From Umezawaea sp049997955 (GTDB lineage: Bacteria > Actinomycetota > Actinomycetes > Mycobacteriales > Pseudonocardiaceae): a stretch of DNA of 64,000 nt. Positions within the stretch are counted from its first letter, which is position 1; the number at the start of each line of letters is the position of its first letter. Below the pieces are notes generated by a model. The model did not search any database. It was not told the DNA's origin and saw only the letters and a program-made list of their open reading frames with translations. The stretch covers positions 186,001 to 250,000 of the forward strand of contig JAEBDY010000004.1 of NCBI GenBank assembly GCA_049997955.1, given 5' to 3'. Made by a program: the position numbers and the translations under genes. Positions 8,672 through 16,535 of this stretch are shown one piece after another.

Positions 8672-8919
8672 CCGAGCGCCGCGAGTTCCTGGAGGGCGGG
8701 CTGCGTCCGGTCGAGTGCCTGGACTGCGGCACCCTCGTGCTGGTCAAGAAGAACAGCCTCCAGCACACCAGCGTGCAGTGGACGTCGGACGCCGCGCGGA
8801 GCTGTCCCGAGTTCGCGGCGTCCGGCCGCGACACCGCGCTCATCGCGACCTGCCTGAAGCTGCGCGACAGCATCGACCGGGCGGTGCGGGACGGGGTGCT
8901 GGAGGTGGCCGATGGCTGA
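8668..8919 (+). CDS. Small Cys-containing protein encoded between kshA and kshB
   Basis: I do not recognise a characterised family for this 83-residue protein. It starts at GTG 8668, overlapping the kshA stop by 4 nt, and ends 8 nt inside kshB, so it is surely translated as part of the operon. It has a CLDC motif at residues 17-20 and further cysteines at 46 and 62. A short knuckle followed by a polar middle (VKKNSLQHTSVQW) leads to an alpha-helical tail (CLKLRDSIDRAVRDGVLEV). A metal- or Fe-S-binding accessory role for the Ksh system is possible, as is a maturation or electron-transfer helper. Both are inferred only from position and cysteines. Confidence 0.75.
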   Translation: MTERREFLEGGLRPVECLDCGTLVLVKKNSLQHTSVQWTSDAARSCPEFAASGRDTALIATCLKLRDSIDRAVRDGVLEVADG

Positions 8920-9886
8920 CGTCCACCGGCTGCGGGTGGTCCAGGTCGTCGACGAGACGCCGGACGCCAGGTCGTTCGTGCTGGAGGGCGGCGGGTTCAC
9001 CCCCAGGCCGGGGCAGTTCCTGACCGTGCGGATCGGGACGGCGGCGCGGTGCTACTCGCTGTGCAGCGCGCCCCACGAGCCGCTGAAGATCACGGTCAAG
9101 CGCACGCCGGACGGCTACGGGTCGCACTGGCTGTGCGACAACGCGGTCGTGGGCACCGAGCTGGACGTGCTCGGGCCGGTGGGCGTGTTCACCCCCGCGT
9201 CGCTGGACGCCGACCTCCTGGCGTTCGCGGCGGGCAGCGGCATCACGCCGGTCATGTCGATCATCCGGTCGGTCCTCTCGGGTGGGGCTGGGCGCGTGAC
9301 CCTGGTGTACGCCAACCGCGACGAGCAGTCGGTGATCTTCGCGCGGGACCTCGCCCGGCTCACCGCGGCGCACCCGGACCGGCTGGTCGTCGTGCACTGG
9401 CTGGAGTCCTTGCAGGGCCTGCCGACCGTGCCGTCGCTCGCCGCGCTGGCGCGGCCGTGCGACGAGGCGTTCGTGTGCGGCCCGGCCCTGTTCATGGAGG
9501 CCGCCAGGACCGCGCTGCGGCAGGCGGGCGTGGAGCGGATCCACGTCGAGCGGTTCGCCTCCCTGTCGAGCAACCCGTTCGAGGACGCGGTGGCGTCCGC
9601 CGCCGAGGGCCCGGACGCGACCGTGGACGTCGAGCTGGACGGTGAACGCCACCGGTTCCCCTGGCCCGCCCGGACCCGGCTGCTCGACCTGCTGCTGGAC
9701 CAGGGGGTGGACGCGCCGTACTCCTGCCGCGAGGGGGCGTGCAGCGCGTGCGTGTGCCGACTGGTGGAGGGCGAGGTGAAGATGCTCGCCAACGACGTGC
9801 TCGACGAGCAGGACCTCGCCGACGGCTACGTCCTCGCCTGCCAGGCGATTCCGGTCACCGACGCGGTCAAGATCACCTACACCTGA
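8912..9886 (+). CDS. kshB: 3-ketosteroid 9alpha-hydroxylase, reductase (KshB)
   Basis: This 324-residue flavodoxin-reductase-type protein has an FAD domain (RCYSLCSAP at about 46-54), an NAD-binding domain (GSGITPVMSIIRS, then VCGPALFMEA), and a C-terminal plant-type ferredoxin domain with CREGACSACVCRL plus a distal Cys in VLACQAIP. This is the domain order of KshB and HmpX-type reductases. It passes electrons from NADH via FAD and [2Fe-2S] to KshA. The gene starts inside the preceding small gene and sits in the same KstR-headed operon. The tight linkage to kshA makes KshB the best name, although similar reductases serve other Rieske oxygenases. Confidence 0.92.
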   Translation: MADVHRLRVVQVVDETPDARSFVLEGGGFTPRPGQFLTVRIGTAARCYSLCSAPHEPLKITVKRTPDGYGSHWLCDNAVVGTELDVLGPVGVFTPASLDADLLAFAAGSGITPVMSIIRSVLSGGAGRVTLVYANRDEQSVIFARDLARLTAAHPDRLVVVHWLESLQGLPTVPSLAALARPCDEAFVCGPALFMEAARTALRQAGVERIHVERFASLSSNPFEDAVASAAEGPDATVDVELDGERHRFPWPARTRLLDLLLDQGVDAPYSCREGACSACVCRLVEGEVKMLANDVLDEQDLADGYVLACQAIPVTDAVKITYT

Positions 9887-9895
9887 GGGGGAACC

Positions 9896-10735
9896 GTGCC
9901 GATCGATCCGACCGTCGCCATCGGCGCCGAGTTGCCGGAGGTCGAGTTCTCCTGGACGGCGACCGACGTCCTGCTCTACCACCTCGCCCTCGGCGCCACC
10001 GAACTCCGGTACACCTACGAGCGGGACCTCCGGGTGCTGCCCACGTTCGGCGTCGTCGCGGCGCACCTGCGGGCGACCGAACCGCCCGCGGTGTCGTTCC
10101 CCGGCATCGACGTGGACCTGGCCCGCGTCCTGCACGGCACGCAGGAGATCACCCTGCACCGGCCGTTCCCGGTGCACGGCGAGGCGGTCCTGCGCACCAG
10201 GGTGGCGGACGTGCTCGACAAGGGCACGGCGGCCGTGATCGTGCAGGAGTCGACCGCCGTCGACGCCGACGGGGTCGCGCTGTTCACCACGCGGTCGAGC
10301 ATCTTCGCGCGCGGCGAAGGCGGGTTCGGCGGCTCGCGCGGACCCTCCACGCGGGTGGACGTGCCCGACCGCGAGCCGGACGCGGTGCTGGAAACGCCGA
10401 CGTTGCCGCAGCAGGCACTGCTGTACCGGTTGTGCGGCGACCGCAACCCGCTGCACGCCGACCCGGAGTTCGCCCGGCTCGCGGGCTTCCCCGCGCCGAT
10501 CCTGCACGGGCTGTGCACCTACGGCGTGGTGTGCAAGGCCGTGGTGGACGCGTTCCTCGACGGCCGCGCGGACCGGGTCGGCGGGTTCGCCGCGAAGTTC
10601 ACCGGCGTCGTGTACCCCGGCGAGACGCTGCGCACCAGGGTGTGGCGGGACGACGACCGCTTCGTGCTCACCACGACGGCCGTCGACCGCGACGACGCCC
10701 CGGTGCTCTCGGACGTGGTGCTGACCCACGCCTGA
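9896..10735 (+). CDS. MaoC-family (R)-2-enoyl-CoA hydratase
   Basis: This 279-residue double hot-dog hydratase carries the hydratase-2 motif YRLCGDRNPLHADPEFA at about 182-198, with the catalytic Asp and His, followed by GFPAPILHGLCTYG. It resembles the enoyl-CoA hydratases of the multifunctional enzyme type 2 family in mycobacterial cholesterol clusters (the Rv3538/ChsH3 group), which hydrate side-chain enoyl-CoAs. The GTG start at 9896 follows GAGGGGGAA and lies 9 nt after kshB, so it ends the kstD-kshA-kshB operon. Its likely role is in beta-oxidation of the sterol side chain; the exact chain length cannot be read from sequence. Confidence 0.8.
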   Translation: MPIDPTVAIGAELPEVEFSWTATDVLLYHLALGATELRYTYERDLRVLPTFGVVAAHLRATEPPAVSFPGIDVDLARVLHGTQEITLHRPFPVHGEAVLRTRVADVLDKGTAAVIVQESTAVDADGVALFTTRSSIFARGEGGFGGSRGPSTRVDVPDREPDAVLETPTLPQQALLYRLCGDRNPLHADPEFARLAGFPAPILHGLCTYGVVCKAVVDAFLDGRADRVGGFAAKFTGVVYPGETLRTRVWRDDDRFVLTTTAVDRDDAPVLSDVVLTHA

Positions 10736-10744
10736 CAACGGCCG

Positions 10745-10778
10745 CCGCGCGGTTGGTCCGTACGGACCAACCGCGCGG
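10745..10778. repeat. 34-bp perfect palindrome between the ksh operon and a TetR gene
   Basis: The left arm CCGCGCGGTTGGTCCGT is followed directly by its exact reverse complement, with the centre between 10761 and 10762. The inner 18 bp, TTGGTCCGTACGGACCAA, look like a TetR-family operator. As RNA the whole forms a 17-bp stem, though with no unpaired loop unless the centre opens. It starts 9 nt after the stop of the hydratase gene and ends 55 nt before the regulator start, so it could be a terminator, an autoregulatory operator, or both. Confidence 0.6.
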
Positions 10779-10833
10779 TCGGCCGGTCGGGCACGCTGGA
10801 CGCGCGGATACCGACGTGGACGGGTGGGTGGCG

Positions 10834-11412
10834 ATGCCGGGCCTGACCGGATCCCGGCGGGTGGTGAGCCGTGAGCAGGTCGTGCGCGGCGCGTGCCGCT
10901 ACTTCCTGCGCCACGGCGGGGTCGACATGGACCGCGTCGCCGCCTGCCTGGCGATCAGCCGGGCCACGCTCTACCGGGTCGTGCGCAGCCGGGACGTGCT
11001 GCTCGCGGACGTGCTGTGGCTGCTCGGCGAGCGGGGACTCGCGGAGGCCCGGCGGGAGCGGCGGAGCACCGGGGCCGACGGGGTCCTGGAGGTCACGCGC
11101 CTGTTCGTGGACCGGCTGCGGGAGTCGGCGCCGTTCCACGCGTTCCTGCACGCCGAGCCGGAGACCGCCGCGCGGGTGCTGTTCCACGCCTCGGGCGGCG
11201 TGCACCGGCGGGTGGTGTCGACGCAGAAGGAGATCCTGCTGGAGACCTGCTGCCCGGAGGAGCCCTGGTCGCCGGAGGCGCTCGACCAGACCGCCTTCCT
11301 GTACGTGCGGATCGTCGAGTCGGAGGTGTACGCGGAACTGCTGGGTGGAGGCCCGGTCGATCGCGCGCTGGCCGAGCGGGCGGCACGGGCGGTTCTGCCG
11401 CAGCCGAGGTGA
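10834..11412 (+). CDS. TetR-type regulator (QsdR-like)
   Basis: The 192-residue protein has an N-terminal helix-turn-helix in SREQVVRGACRYFLRHGGVDMDRVAACLAISRATLYRVVRSRDVLLADVLW, with the LAISRATLYR recognition-helix pattern. The rest is a poorly conserved alpha-helical ligand domain (VTRLFVDRLRESAPFHAFLHAEP, then TAFLYVRIVESEVYAELLGG), as in TetR proteins with a QsdR-like C-terminus. ATG 10834 is the start, with GTG 10828 also possible; no strong ribosome-binding site decides it. The perfect palindrome upstream is a plausible operator. Its regulon is unknown; it may act on itself or on the adjacent catabolic or secreted hydrolase genes. Confidence 0.72.
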   Translation: MPGLTGSRRVVSREQVVRGACRYFLRHGGVDMDRVAACLAISRATLYRVVRSRDVLLADVLWLLGERGLAEARRERRSTGADGVLEVTRLFVDRLRESAPFHAFLHAEPETAARVLFHASGGVHRRVVSTQKEILLETCCPEEPWSPEALDQTAFLYVRIVESEVYAELLGGGPVDRALAERAARAVLPQPR

Positions 11413-11510
11413 GCTGCGACAGCGGTCTCACGTTCGTCCGCGTGCTGGCGCGGATCGGCGCGGCCCCGTTACGTTGCGGTGATCCAACCCCCGACGCTGT
11501 GGGAGCCGGT

Positions 11511-12860
11511 ATGCCGATCGTCGCGTGGTGCCGCACCCGTCCGCTCCCGCGCCGCACGGGGCTGCTCGCCGTGCTGCTCGCGTTCGTCGTGGCGGCGGCG
11601 ACCGCGCCCGCGGTGGCCGCCGCGTCCGCCGGGCGCACGCCGGTGGTCTTCGTGCACGGCCAGCAGGGGTCGGCGCAGCAGTGGCAGTCCAACGCGAAGC
11701 GGTTCTCCTCCAACGGCTACGCGGACCGCCTGCTGCACGCCTACGAGTACGACACCAGCGTCGCGACCAACGACGCGGCGGTCGCCGGCCTCGACGGGTT
11801 CATCGCCGCCGTGCTCGCCAGGACCGGGGCGTCCGCCGTGGACGTCATCGCGCATTCCCGCGGCACGGCGGTCGCGCAGAGCTACCTGTCGACGCCCGAG
11901 CGGGCCGCGTCGGTGCGCAGGTACGTGAACGTCGACGGCCGGTCCAGCGCCGCGCTGCCCGGTGGTGTCCCGACGCTCGCGCTGTGGGGCAGCCTGCAAC
12001 CCAACGGCTCGATCGGCGGCGCGACCAACGTGCGCCTGCCCCACCTGGGGCACACGGAGACCACCACCTCGGCCGAGGGTTTCAGCCACATCCACCGGTT
12101 CCTGGCCGGCCGGGACGCGGCCACCACCGGTGTGCGGCCCGAACCGCCGGCGCTGGTCGGGATCGCGGGCCGGGCGGTGTACTTCCCGCAGAACCAGGGT
12201 GCCGCCGGGCTGCTGCGGGTGTGGGAACTCGACGACCGGACCGGAGCCCGCCGCGTCGCGCGCCAGAGCGTCGCGATCGGGGCCGACGGCGCGTTCGGGC
12301 CGCTGAGGGTCAACGGCCGCAAGCACTACGAACTGGTGCTCGAACGCGAGGGGCAGCAGACCTACCACTACTACTTCGAGCCGTTCGAGCGCAGCGACCT
12401 CTTCCTTAGGCTCCAGGTCTCCGGTCCGGGCGGCATCGGCGACCTCGTGGACAAGTGCCCCGGCAGTTCCGCGGTCACCGTCGTGCGCAACCGGGAGTGG
12501 TGGGCCGACCAGGCGACCGACAACGACCGCCTGGAGTTCAACGGCGTCGACCTGCTCTCCCCCGCCGTAGCGCCGCGCGTGCGGCAGGTCCTCGCGGGCT
12601 TCGCGTTCGACGACGGCTGCGACGGCGTGTCGACGCCGGGAACGCCGGTGCCCCCGTTCGGCTCGCTGCCGTTCCTGACCGCCGTGGACACCTACCTGCC
12701 CGCCCGGGCCGACGCGGGCGGCACGATCCGCGTCACGCAGACCGCCCGCGGCGGCGAAGGGCGGTCGCGCACCATCGCGGTGCCGAACCGGCCGTCGGAC
12801 CGGGACACGATCAGCGTGCAGTTCAAGGACTACCTCGACACCGCGTTCGGCGGCCGCTGA
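11511..12860 (+). CDS. Secreted alpha/beta-hydrolase (lipase/esterase-like) with C-terminal beta domain
   Basis: The 449-residue precursor begins with an export signal (RTRPLPRRTGLLAVLLAFVVAAATAPAVAAASA, cleavage near residue 37). Mature residues open with PVVFVHGQQGSAQQW (oxyanion loop) and then VDVIAHSRGTAV, an AHSRG variant of the GxSxG nucleophile elbow, and a His in LPHLGHTE. The remaining 250 residues (VGIAGRAVYFPQNQGAAGLLRVWELD onward) look like beta-rich domains found in a family of actinobacterial and proteobacterial secreted triacylglycerol lipases or esterases. It may release sterols or fatty acids from esters outside the cell, which would suit the catabolic neighbours; that link is inference. 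Confidence 0.75.
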   Translation: MPIVAWCRTRPLPRRTGLLAVLLAFVVAAATAPAVAAASAGRTPVVFVHGQQGSAQQWQSNAKRFSSNGYADRLLHAYEYDTSVATNDAAVAGLDGFIAAVLARTGASAVDVIAHSRGTAVAQSYLSTPERAASVRRYVNVDGRSSAALPGGVPTLALWGSLQPNGSIGGATNVRLPHLGHTETTTSAEGFSHIHRFLAGRDAATTGVRPEPPALVGIAGRAVYFPQNQGAAGLLRVWELDDRTGARRVARQSVAIGADGAFGPLRVNGRKHYELVLEREGQQTYHYYFEPFERSDLFLRLQVSGPGGIGDLVDKCPGSSAVTVVRNREWWADQATDNDRLEFNGVDLLSPAVAPRVRQVLAGFAFDDGCDGVSTPGTPVPPFGSLPFLTAVDTYLPARADAGGTIRVTQTARGGEGRSRTIAVPNRPSDRDTISVQFKDYLDTAFGGR

Positions 12861-12862
12861 TC

Positions 12863-12885
12863 CCGGTGATCGAGTCGGTCACCGG
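12863..12885. terminator. Possible bidirectional hairpin between convergent genes
   Basis: CCGGTGA (12863-12869) and TCACCGG (12879-12885) form a 7-bp stem with a 9-nt loop. It sits in the 18-nt gap between the secreted hydrolase and the convergent ltp2, overlapping the ltp2 stop. It is short and has no U-tract, so this is only a tentative terminator. Confidence 0.35.
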
Positions 12886-14036
12886 TCACCGCCCAGGACC
12901 AGCCCGCTGGTGGGCACGCCGGTGCCCGCCGTGACCAGCACGTGCTCCACGCCGCCCACCTGGTTCACCGCGGTGCCCCGCACCTGGCGCACGGCCTCGG
13001 CGATCCCGTTCATGCCGTGGACGTACGCCTCCCCCAACTGCCCCCCGTGCGGGTTGAGCGGCAGCCTGCCGTCCAGTTCCAGCGCGCCGTCGGCGATGAA
13101 GTGCCGCGCCTCGCCGCGCGGGCAGAACCCCAGTTCCTCCAGCTGCACCAGCACGAACGGCGTGAAGTGGTCGTAGAGCACGGCCACGTCCACATCGGAC
13201 GGTCCGATGCCCGACTGCCGCCACAGCGCCTTCGCGACGACGCCCATCTCCGGCAGGCCGGTCAGGTCGTCGCGGTAGTAGCTGGTCATGGTGAACTGGT
13301 CGGCGCCGCTGCCCTGCGCGGCCGCCCTGATCACCGCCGGGGGCTCGCGCAGGTCGCGGGCCCGTTCCGCGCTGGTCACGACGAGGGCGACGCCGCCGTC
13401 GCTCTCCTGGCAGCAGTCGAGCAGCCGCAGCGGTTCCGCGATCCAGCGCGAGGCCTGGTGGTCCTCCAGGGTGATCGGGCGCCCGTGGAACCACGCGTTC
13501 GGGTTGGTCGCCGCGTGCTTGCGGTCGACCACCGCGATCCGGCCGAAGTCCTCGCTGGTGGCGCCGTACACGTGCTGGTACCGGCGGGCGAACAGGGCGA
13601 CCATCGCGGCGGGCGTGCCGAGCCCCACCGGGTAGGACCAGCTGTTGTCCACCGACCCGGCCGCCGCCGTCTGCACCTGGCCGAACCGGTGCCCCGACCG
13701 CTCGTTGAACGCGCGGTAGCAGACGACCACCTCGGCCATCCCGGTGGCGACGGCCATCGCCGCCTGCTGGACCGTCGCGCACGCGGCCCCGCCGCCGTAG
13801 TGGACGCGGCTGAAGAACGACAGCTCGGGTATCCCCAGTTCGCGGGCGACCGCGATCTCCGAGTTGGCGTCCATGGTGAAGCTCACCAGGCCGTCCACGT
13901 CGGACGGGTCGAGCCCGGCGTCGGCGAGCGCGTCCCGCACCGCCTCCGCGGCCAGTCGCAGCTCGCTGCGGCCGGACTCCTTGGAGAACTCGGTGGCCCC
14001 GATCCCGACGATCGCGGCGGCTCCGGAGAGGCTCAC
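12879..14036 (-). CDS. ltp2: Ltp2, steroid C22-acyl-CoA (17-HOPC-CoA) retro-aldolase
   Basis: This 385-residue thiolase-fold protein of the SCP-x/lipid-transfer group has AAIVGIGATEFSKESGRSE at the N-terminus, HYGGGAACATVQQAAMAVATG near residue 90, and the C-terminal NPHGGQLGEAYVHGMNGIAEAV. In Mycobacterium Ltp2 works with the DUF35 part of ChsH2 to split 17-hydroxy-3-oxo-4-pregnene-20-carboxyl-CoA into androstenedione and propionyl-CoA, the last side-chain step. GTG 14036 overlaps the chsH1 stop by 4 nt. Gene order chsE1-chsE2-chsH2-chsH1-ltp2 is identical to the mycobacterial igr operon, which makes the assignment strong. Confidence 0.92.
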   Translation of the reverse strand: MSLSGAAAIVGIGATEFSKESGRSELRLAAEAVRDALADAGLDPSDVDGLVSFTMDANSEIAVARELGIPELSFFSRVHYGGGAACATVQQAAMAVATGMAEVVVCYRAFNERSGHRFGQVQTAAAGSVDNSWSYPVGLGTPAAMVALFARRYQHVYGATSEDFGRIAVVDRKHAATNPNAWFHGRPITLEDHQASRWIAEPLRLLDCCQESDGGVALVVTSAERARDLREPPAVIRAAAQGSGADQFTMTSYYRDDLTGLPEMGVVAKALWRQSGIGPSDVDVAVLYDHFTPFVLVQLEELGFCPRGEARHFIADGALELDGRLPLNPHGGQLGEAYVHGMNGIAEAVRQVRGTAVNQVGGVEHVLVTAGTGVPTSGLVLGGDR

Positions 14037-14431
14037 GCGGGCACCTCGATCCGCACGGTGCCCACCACGTGGTCGCCGTGATCGGTGCGGCCGACCACCT
14101 CGACGACCAACCCGGCGTCGCCGAACCGGTCGACCACCTGCCCGAAGAACTTCAGCGTGTCGTGGGCGAAGCAGGGTGTGCCCAGCCGGATGTCCACCGC
14201 GCGCACGAGCGCCTCCGGGCCCGCCCAGTCGGTGACGTACCGCTGCACCAGCCCGGTCGTGGTGAGGATGTTGACGAAGATGTCCTTCGAGCCGCGCCGG
14301 ACCGCGAGGTCGCGGTCGTGGTGCACGTCCTGGAAGTCCCGCGTCGCGATGGCGGTGCTGATCACGAACGTCGGGGTCGCCTCCACGTGCACCTCCGGCA
14401 GCGCGTCGCCGAGGTTCGAGGTCCGGGTCAT
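14033..14431 (-). CDS. chsH1: ChsH1, MaoC-like subunit of the steroid enoyl-CoA hydratase
   Basis: This 132-residue single hot-dog protein includes STAIATRDFQDVHHDRDLAVRRGSKDIFVNILTTTGL, with the D-x-x-x-x-H hydratase pattern around DVHHD. ChsH1 pairs with the MaoC domain of ChsH2 in a heterotetramer that hydrates the 3-oxo-4,17-pregnadiene-20-carboxyl-CoA made by ChsE1-ChsE2. ATG 14431 overlaps the chsH2 stop, and its own stop overlaps ltp2, so all three proteins are co-translated, in line with the complex they form in mycobacteria. Confidence 0.9.
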   Translation of the reverse strand: MTRTSNLGDALPEVHVEATPTFVISTAIATRDFQDVHHDRDLAVRRGSKDIFVNILTTTGLVQRYVTDWAGPEALVRAVDIRLGTPCFAHDTLKFFGQVVDRFGDAGLVVEVVGRTDHGDHVVGTVRIEVPA

Positions 14432-15369
14432 GAGCCGCCTCCCGCGCGTGGTCGCCAACTCGGCATGGTCAGGTCGTCGTCGACACGGGTGAACGCGACC
14501 TCGACGGGCAGTCCGACGTGGACGTCGGCCGGGTCGATCCCGGTCAGCTCGCCGAGCATCCGCACGCCCTCGTCCAGTTCGACCAGCGCGACGACGAACG
14601 GAACCCGCTTGCCCGGCACCGAGGGGTGGTGGTGCACGACGTGGCTGTAGACCTCGCCGACCCCGTCCGACACGAGGTGGGTCGGTTTGGTCGCGCCGCA
14701 CTCCGGGCACATCGGCCCCGGCGGGTGGCGCAGCAGCCCGCAGCCCCCGCACCGCTGGATCCGCAGCTCCCCCAGTGCCGTGCCCTCCCAGAAGTACTCG
14801 GTGTCACGGGTGACGGCGGGCCTGATCACCGGGGTCGACACGACCTCCGGGACCTCCGCGGGCTTCTCCTCGGGGCGGAACTTCAGCACCCGGAACCGCA
14901 TCTCGGCGACGACCTCGTCCCCGACGTGCCAGGTGCTCCGGGTCGTCACGAACCAGCCCTCGCCCAGCGCGGTGCGCTTGGGCCCCACCACGTCCTCCAG
15001 CCGGGTCGTCACCGCGAGGTGCTCGCCGTGGCGCAGGTAGCGGTGGTAGGTCTGGTCGCTGTTGGTCGCCACGACGGACGTGTAGCCGGCCTCGTCGAGG
15101 ACGGTCATCATCGCGCCGAGGGGGTCGTCCGGGGTGCGCTGCCCGCGCAGTCCGCCCATCGTCCAGACCTGGACCATCGCGGGCGGCGCGACCAGTCCCC
15201 CGTGGCCCGCCCGTTCGGCGGCGTCGGGATCGGTGTAGACGGGGTTCGCGTCGCCGATCGCCTCCAGCCAGTTGAGCACCATCGGCAGGTTGACCGGGTC
15301 GCGGGCGAGCCTGGGTTCGCTTTCGCCCGCCGCGGCGATGCGAGCGGCCTCCTCCTCGACGTTCGTCAT
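14428..15369 (-). CDS. chsH2: ChsH2, MaoC-DUF35 hydratase subunit
   Basis: The 313-residue protein has an N-terminal hot-dog (MaoC) domain at about residues 10-170 (NWLEAIGDANPVYTDPDAAERAGHGGLVAPPAM) and a C-terminal DUF35 domain from about 190. The latter has a rubredoxin-like zinc knuckle, CGGCGLLRHPPGPMCPEC (two CxxC pairs), and an OB fold. This is the architecture of mycobacterial ChsH2, whose DUF35 domain recruits the aldolase Ltp2. ATG 15369 overlaps the chsE2 stop (ATGA). Confidence 0.92.
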   Translation of the reverse strand: MTNVEEEAARIAAAGESEPRLARDPVNLPMVLNWLEAIGDANPVYTDPDAAERAGHGGLVAPPAMVQVWTMGGLRGQRTPDDPLGAMMTVLDEAGYTSVVATNSDQTYHRYLRHGEHLAVTTRLEDVVGPKRTALGEGWFVTTRSTWHVGDEVVAEMRFRVLKFRPEEKPAEVPEVVSTPVIRPAVTRDTEYFWEGTALGELRIQRCGGCGLLRHPPGPMCPECGATKPTHLVSDGVGEVYSHVVHHHPSVPGKRVPFVVALVELDEGVRMLGELTGIDPADVHVGLPVEVAFTRVDDDLTMPSWRPRAGGGS

Positions 15370-16535
15370 CGGGGCACCCTCGGCAGCCCAAGGCCGATCG
15401 ACGCCACCAGCTCGCGCTGGACCTCGTTGACGCCGCCGCCGAAGGTGAGCACGAGGTTCCGCTTGGCCTGGACGTCCAGCCAGCGCGCGAGGTCCGCCGT
15501 CTCCGGGTCGGCCAGGTCGCCGTGCCTGCCCACGACCTCCTCCAGCACCCGCCCGATCCGCTGGGTCCGCTCCGACGCGAACACCTTGGTGGCGGAGGCG
15601 TCCGCGACGTCCACCGACCCGGCGGGCGACGCCGCCACCTGCCAGTTGAGCAGCTCGTTGACCCGCACGCAGGCCCGCACCTCCGCCAGCGCCCGCCGCA
15701 CGTCCGGGAGCGCGAGCAGCGGTTCGCCGTCCGGGCCGGTCCTGGCCGCCGCCCACCGGGTCACGCGGTCCAGCGGCGCGGCGATCCGCCCCGCCGGGCC
15801 GAGCATGACCCGCTCGTGGTTGAGCTGGGTGGTGATCAGCCGCCAGCCCGCGTCCTCCTCGCCGACCCGCATCCCGACCGGCACCCGCACGTCCGAGTAG
15901 TAGGTCGCGTTGACGTGGTGGGCGCCGTCGCAGGTGATGATCGGCGTCCAGGAGTAGCCGGGGTCGGTGGTGTCGACGATCAGGATCGAGATGCCCCGGT
16001 GCCGGGAGTCCTCCGCGCCGGTCCGGCACGCCAGCCACACGTAGTCCGCGTCGTGCCCGCCGGTGGTGAACGTCTTCTGCCCGTTGACCACGTAGTGGTC
16101 GCCGTCGCGGACAGCCCTGGTGCGCAGCGCCGCCAGGTCCGTGCCCGCCTCCGGCTCGGTGTAGCCGATCGCGAAGTGCAGGTCGCCCGCCAGGATGCGC
16201 GGGAGGAAGAAGTCCTTCTGCTCGGCCGTTCCGCGCGCCTGCAACGTGGGGCCGACCGTCTGGAGGGTGACGTAGGGCAGCGGCACGTCCGCGCGCGCGG
16301 CCTCGTTGACGAAGATCTGCTGCTCGACCTCCCCGAACCCGCGGCCGCCGTGCTCCTCGGGCCAGCCGACGCCGAGCCACCCGTCCCGGCCCATCCGGCG
16401 CACCACCTCGCGGTAGACCTCGCCGTGCCGTTCGGTGAGCATCGCCGCGCGGTCCGCCGGGGACAGCAGCGTGGCGAAATACGCGCGCAACTCGTCCCGC
16501 AGCGCGCGCTGCTGGTCGCTGAGGTCAACGAACAC
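15366..16535 (-). CDS. chsE2: ChsE2 (FadE29-like) acyl-CoA dehydrogenase subunit
   Basis: The 389-residue acyl-CoA dehydrogenase contains FAIGYTEPEAGTDLAALRTRAVRDGDHYVVNGQKTFTTGG (FAD/substrate region) and the C-terminal LTFGGGVNEVQRELVASIGLGLPR. It matches FadE29, half of the ChsE1-ChsE2 heterotetramer that dehydrogenates 3-oxo-4-pregnene-20-carboxyl-CoA. GTG 16535 starts 11 nt inside the chsE1 gene end. Position directly downstream of chsE1 and upstream of chsH2 is the same as in Mycobacterium. Confidence 0.9.
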   Translation of the reverse strand: MFVDLSDQQRALRDELRAYFATLLSPADRAAMLTERHGEVYREVVRRMGRDGWLGVGWPEEHGGRGFGEVEQQIFVNEAARADVPLPYVTLQTVGPTLQARGTAEQKDFFLPRILAGDLHFAIGYTEPEAGTDLAALRTRAVRDGDHYVVNGQKTFTTGGHDADYVWLACRTGAEDSRHRGISILIVDTTDPGYSWTPIITCDGAHHVNATYYSDVRVPVGMRVGEEDAGWRLITTQLNHERVMLGPAGRIAAPLDRVTRWAAARTGPDGEPLLALPDVRRALAEVRACVRVNELLNWQVAASPAGSVDVADASATKVFASERTQRIGRVLEEVVGRHGDLADPETADLARWLDVQAKRNLVLTFGGGVNEVQRELVASIGLGLPRVPR

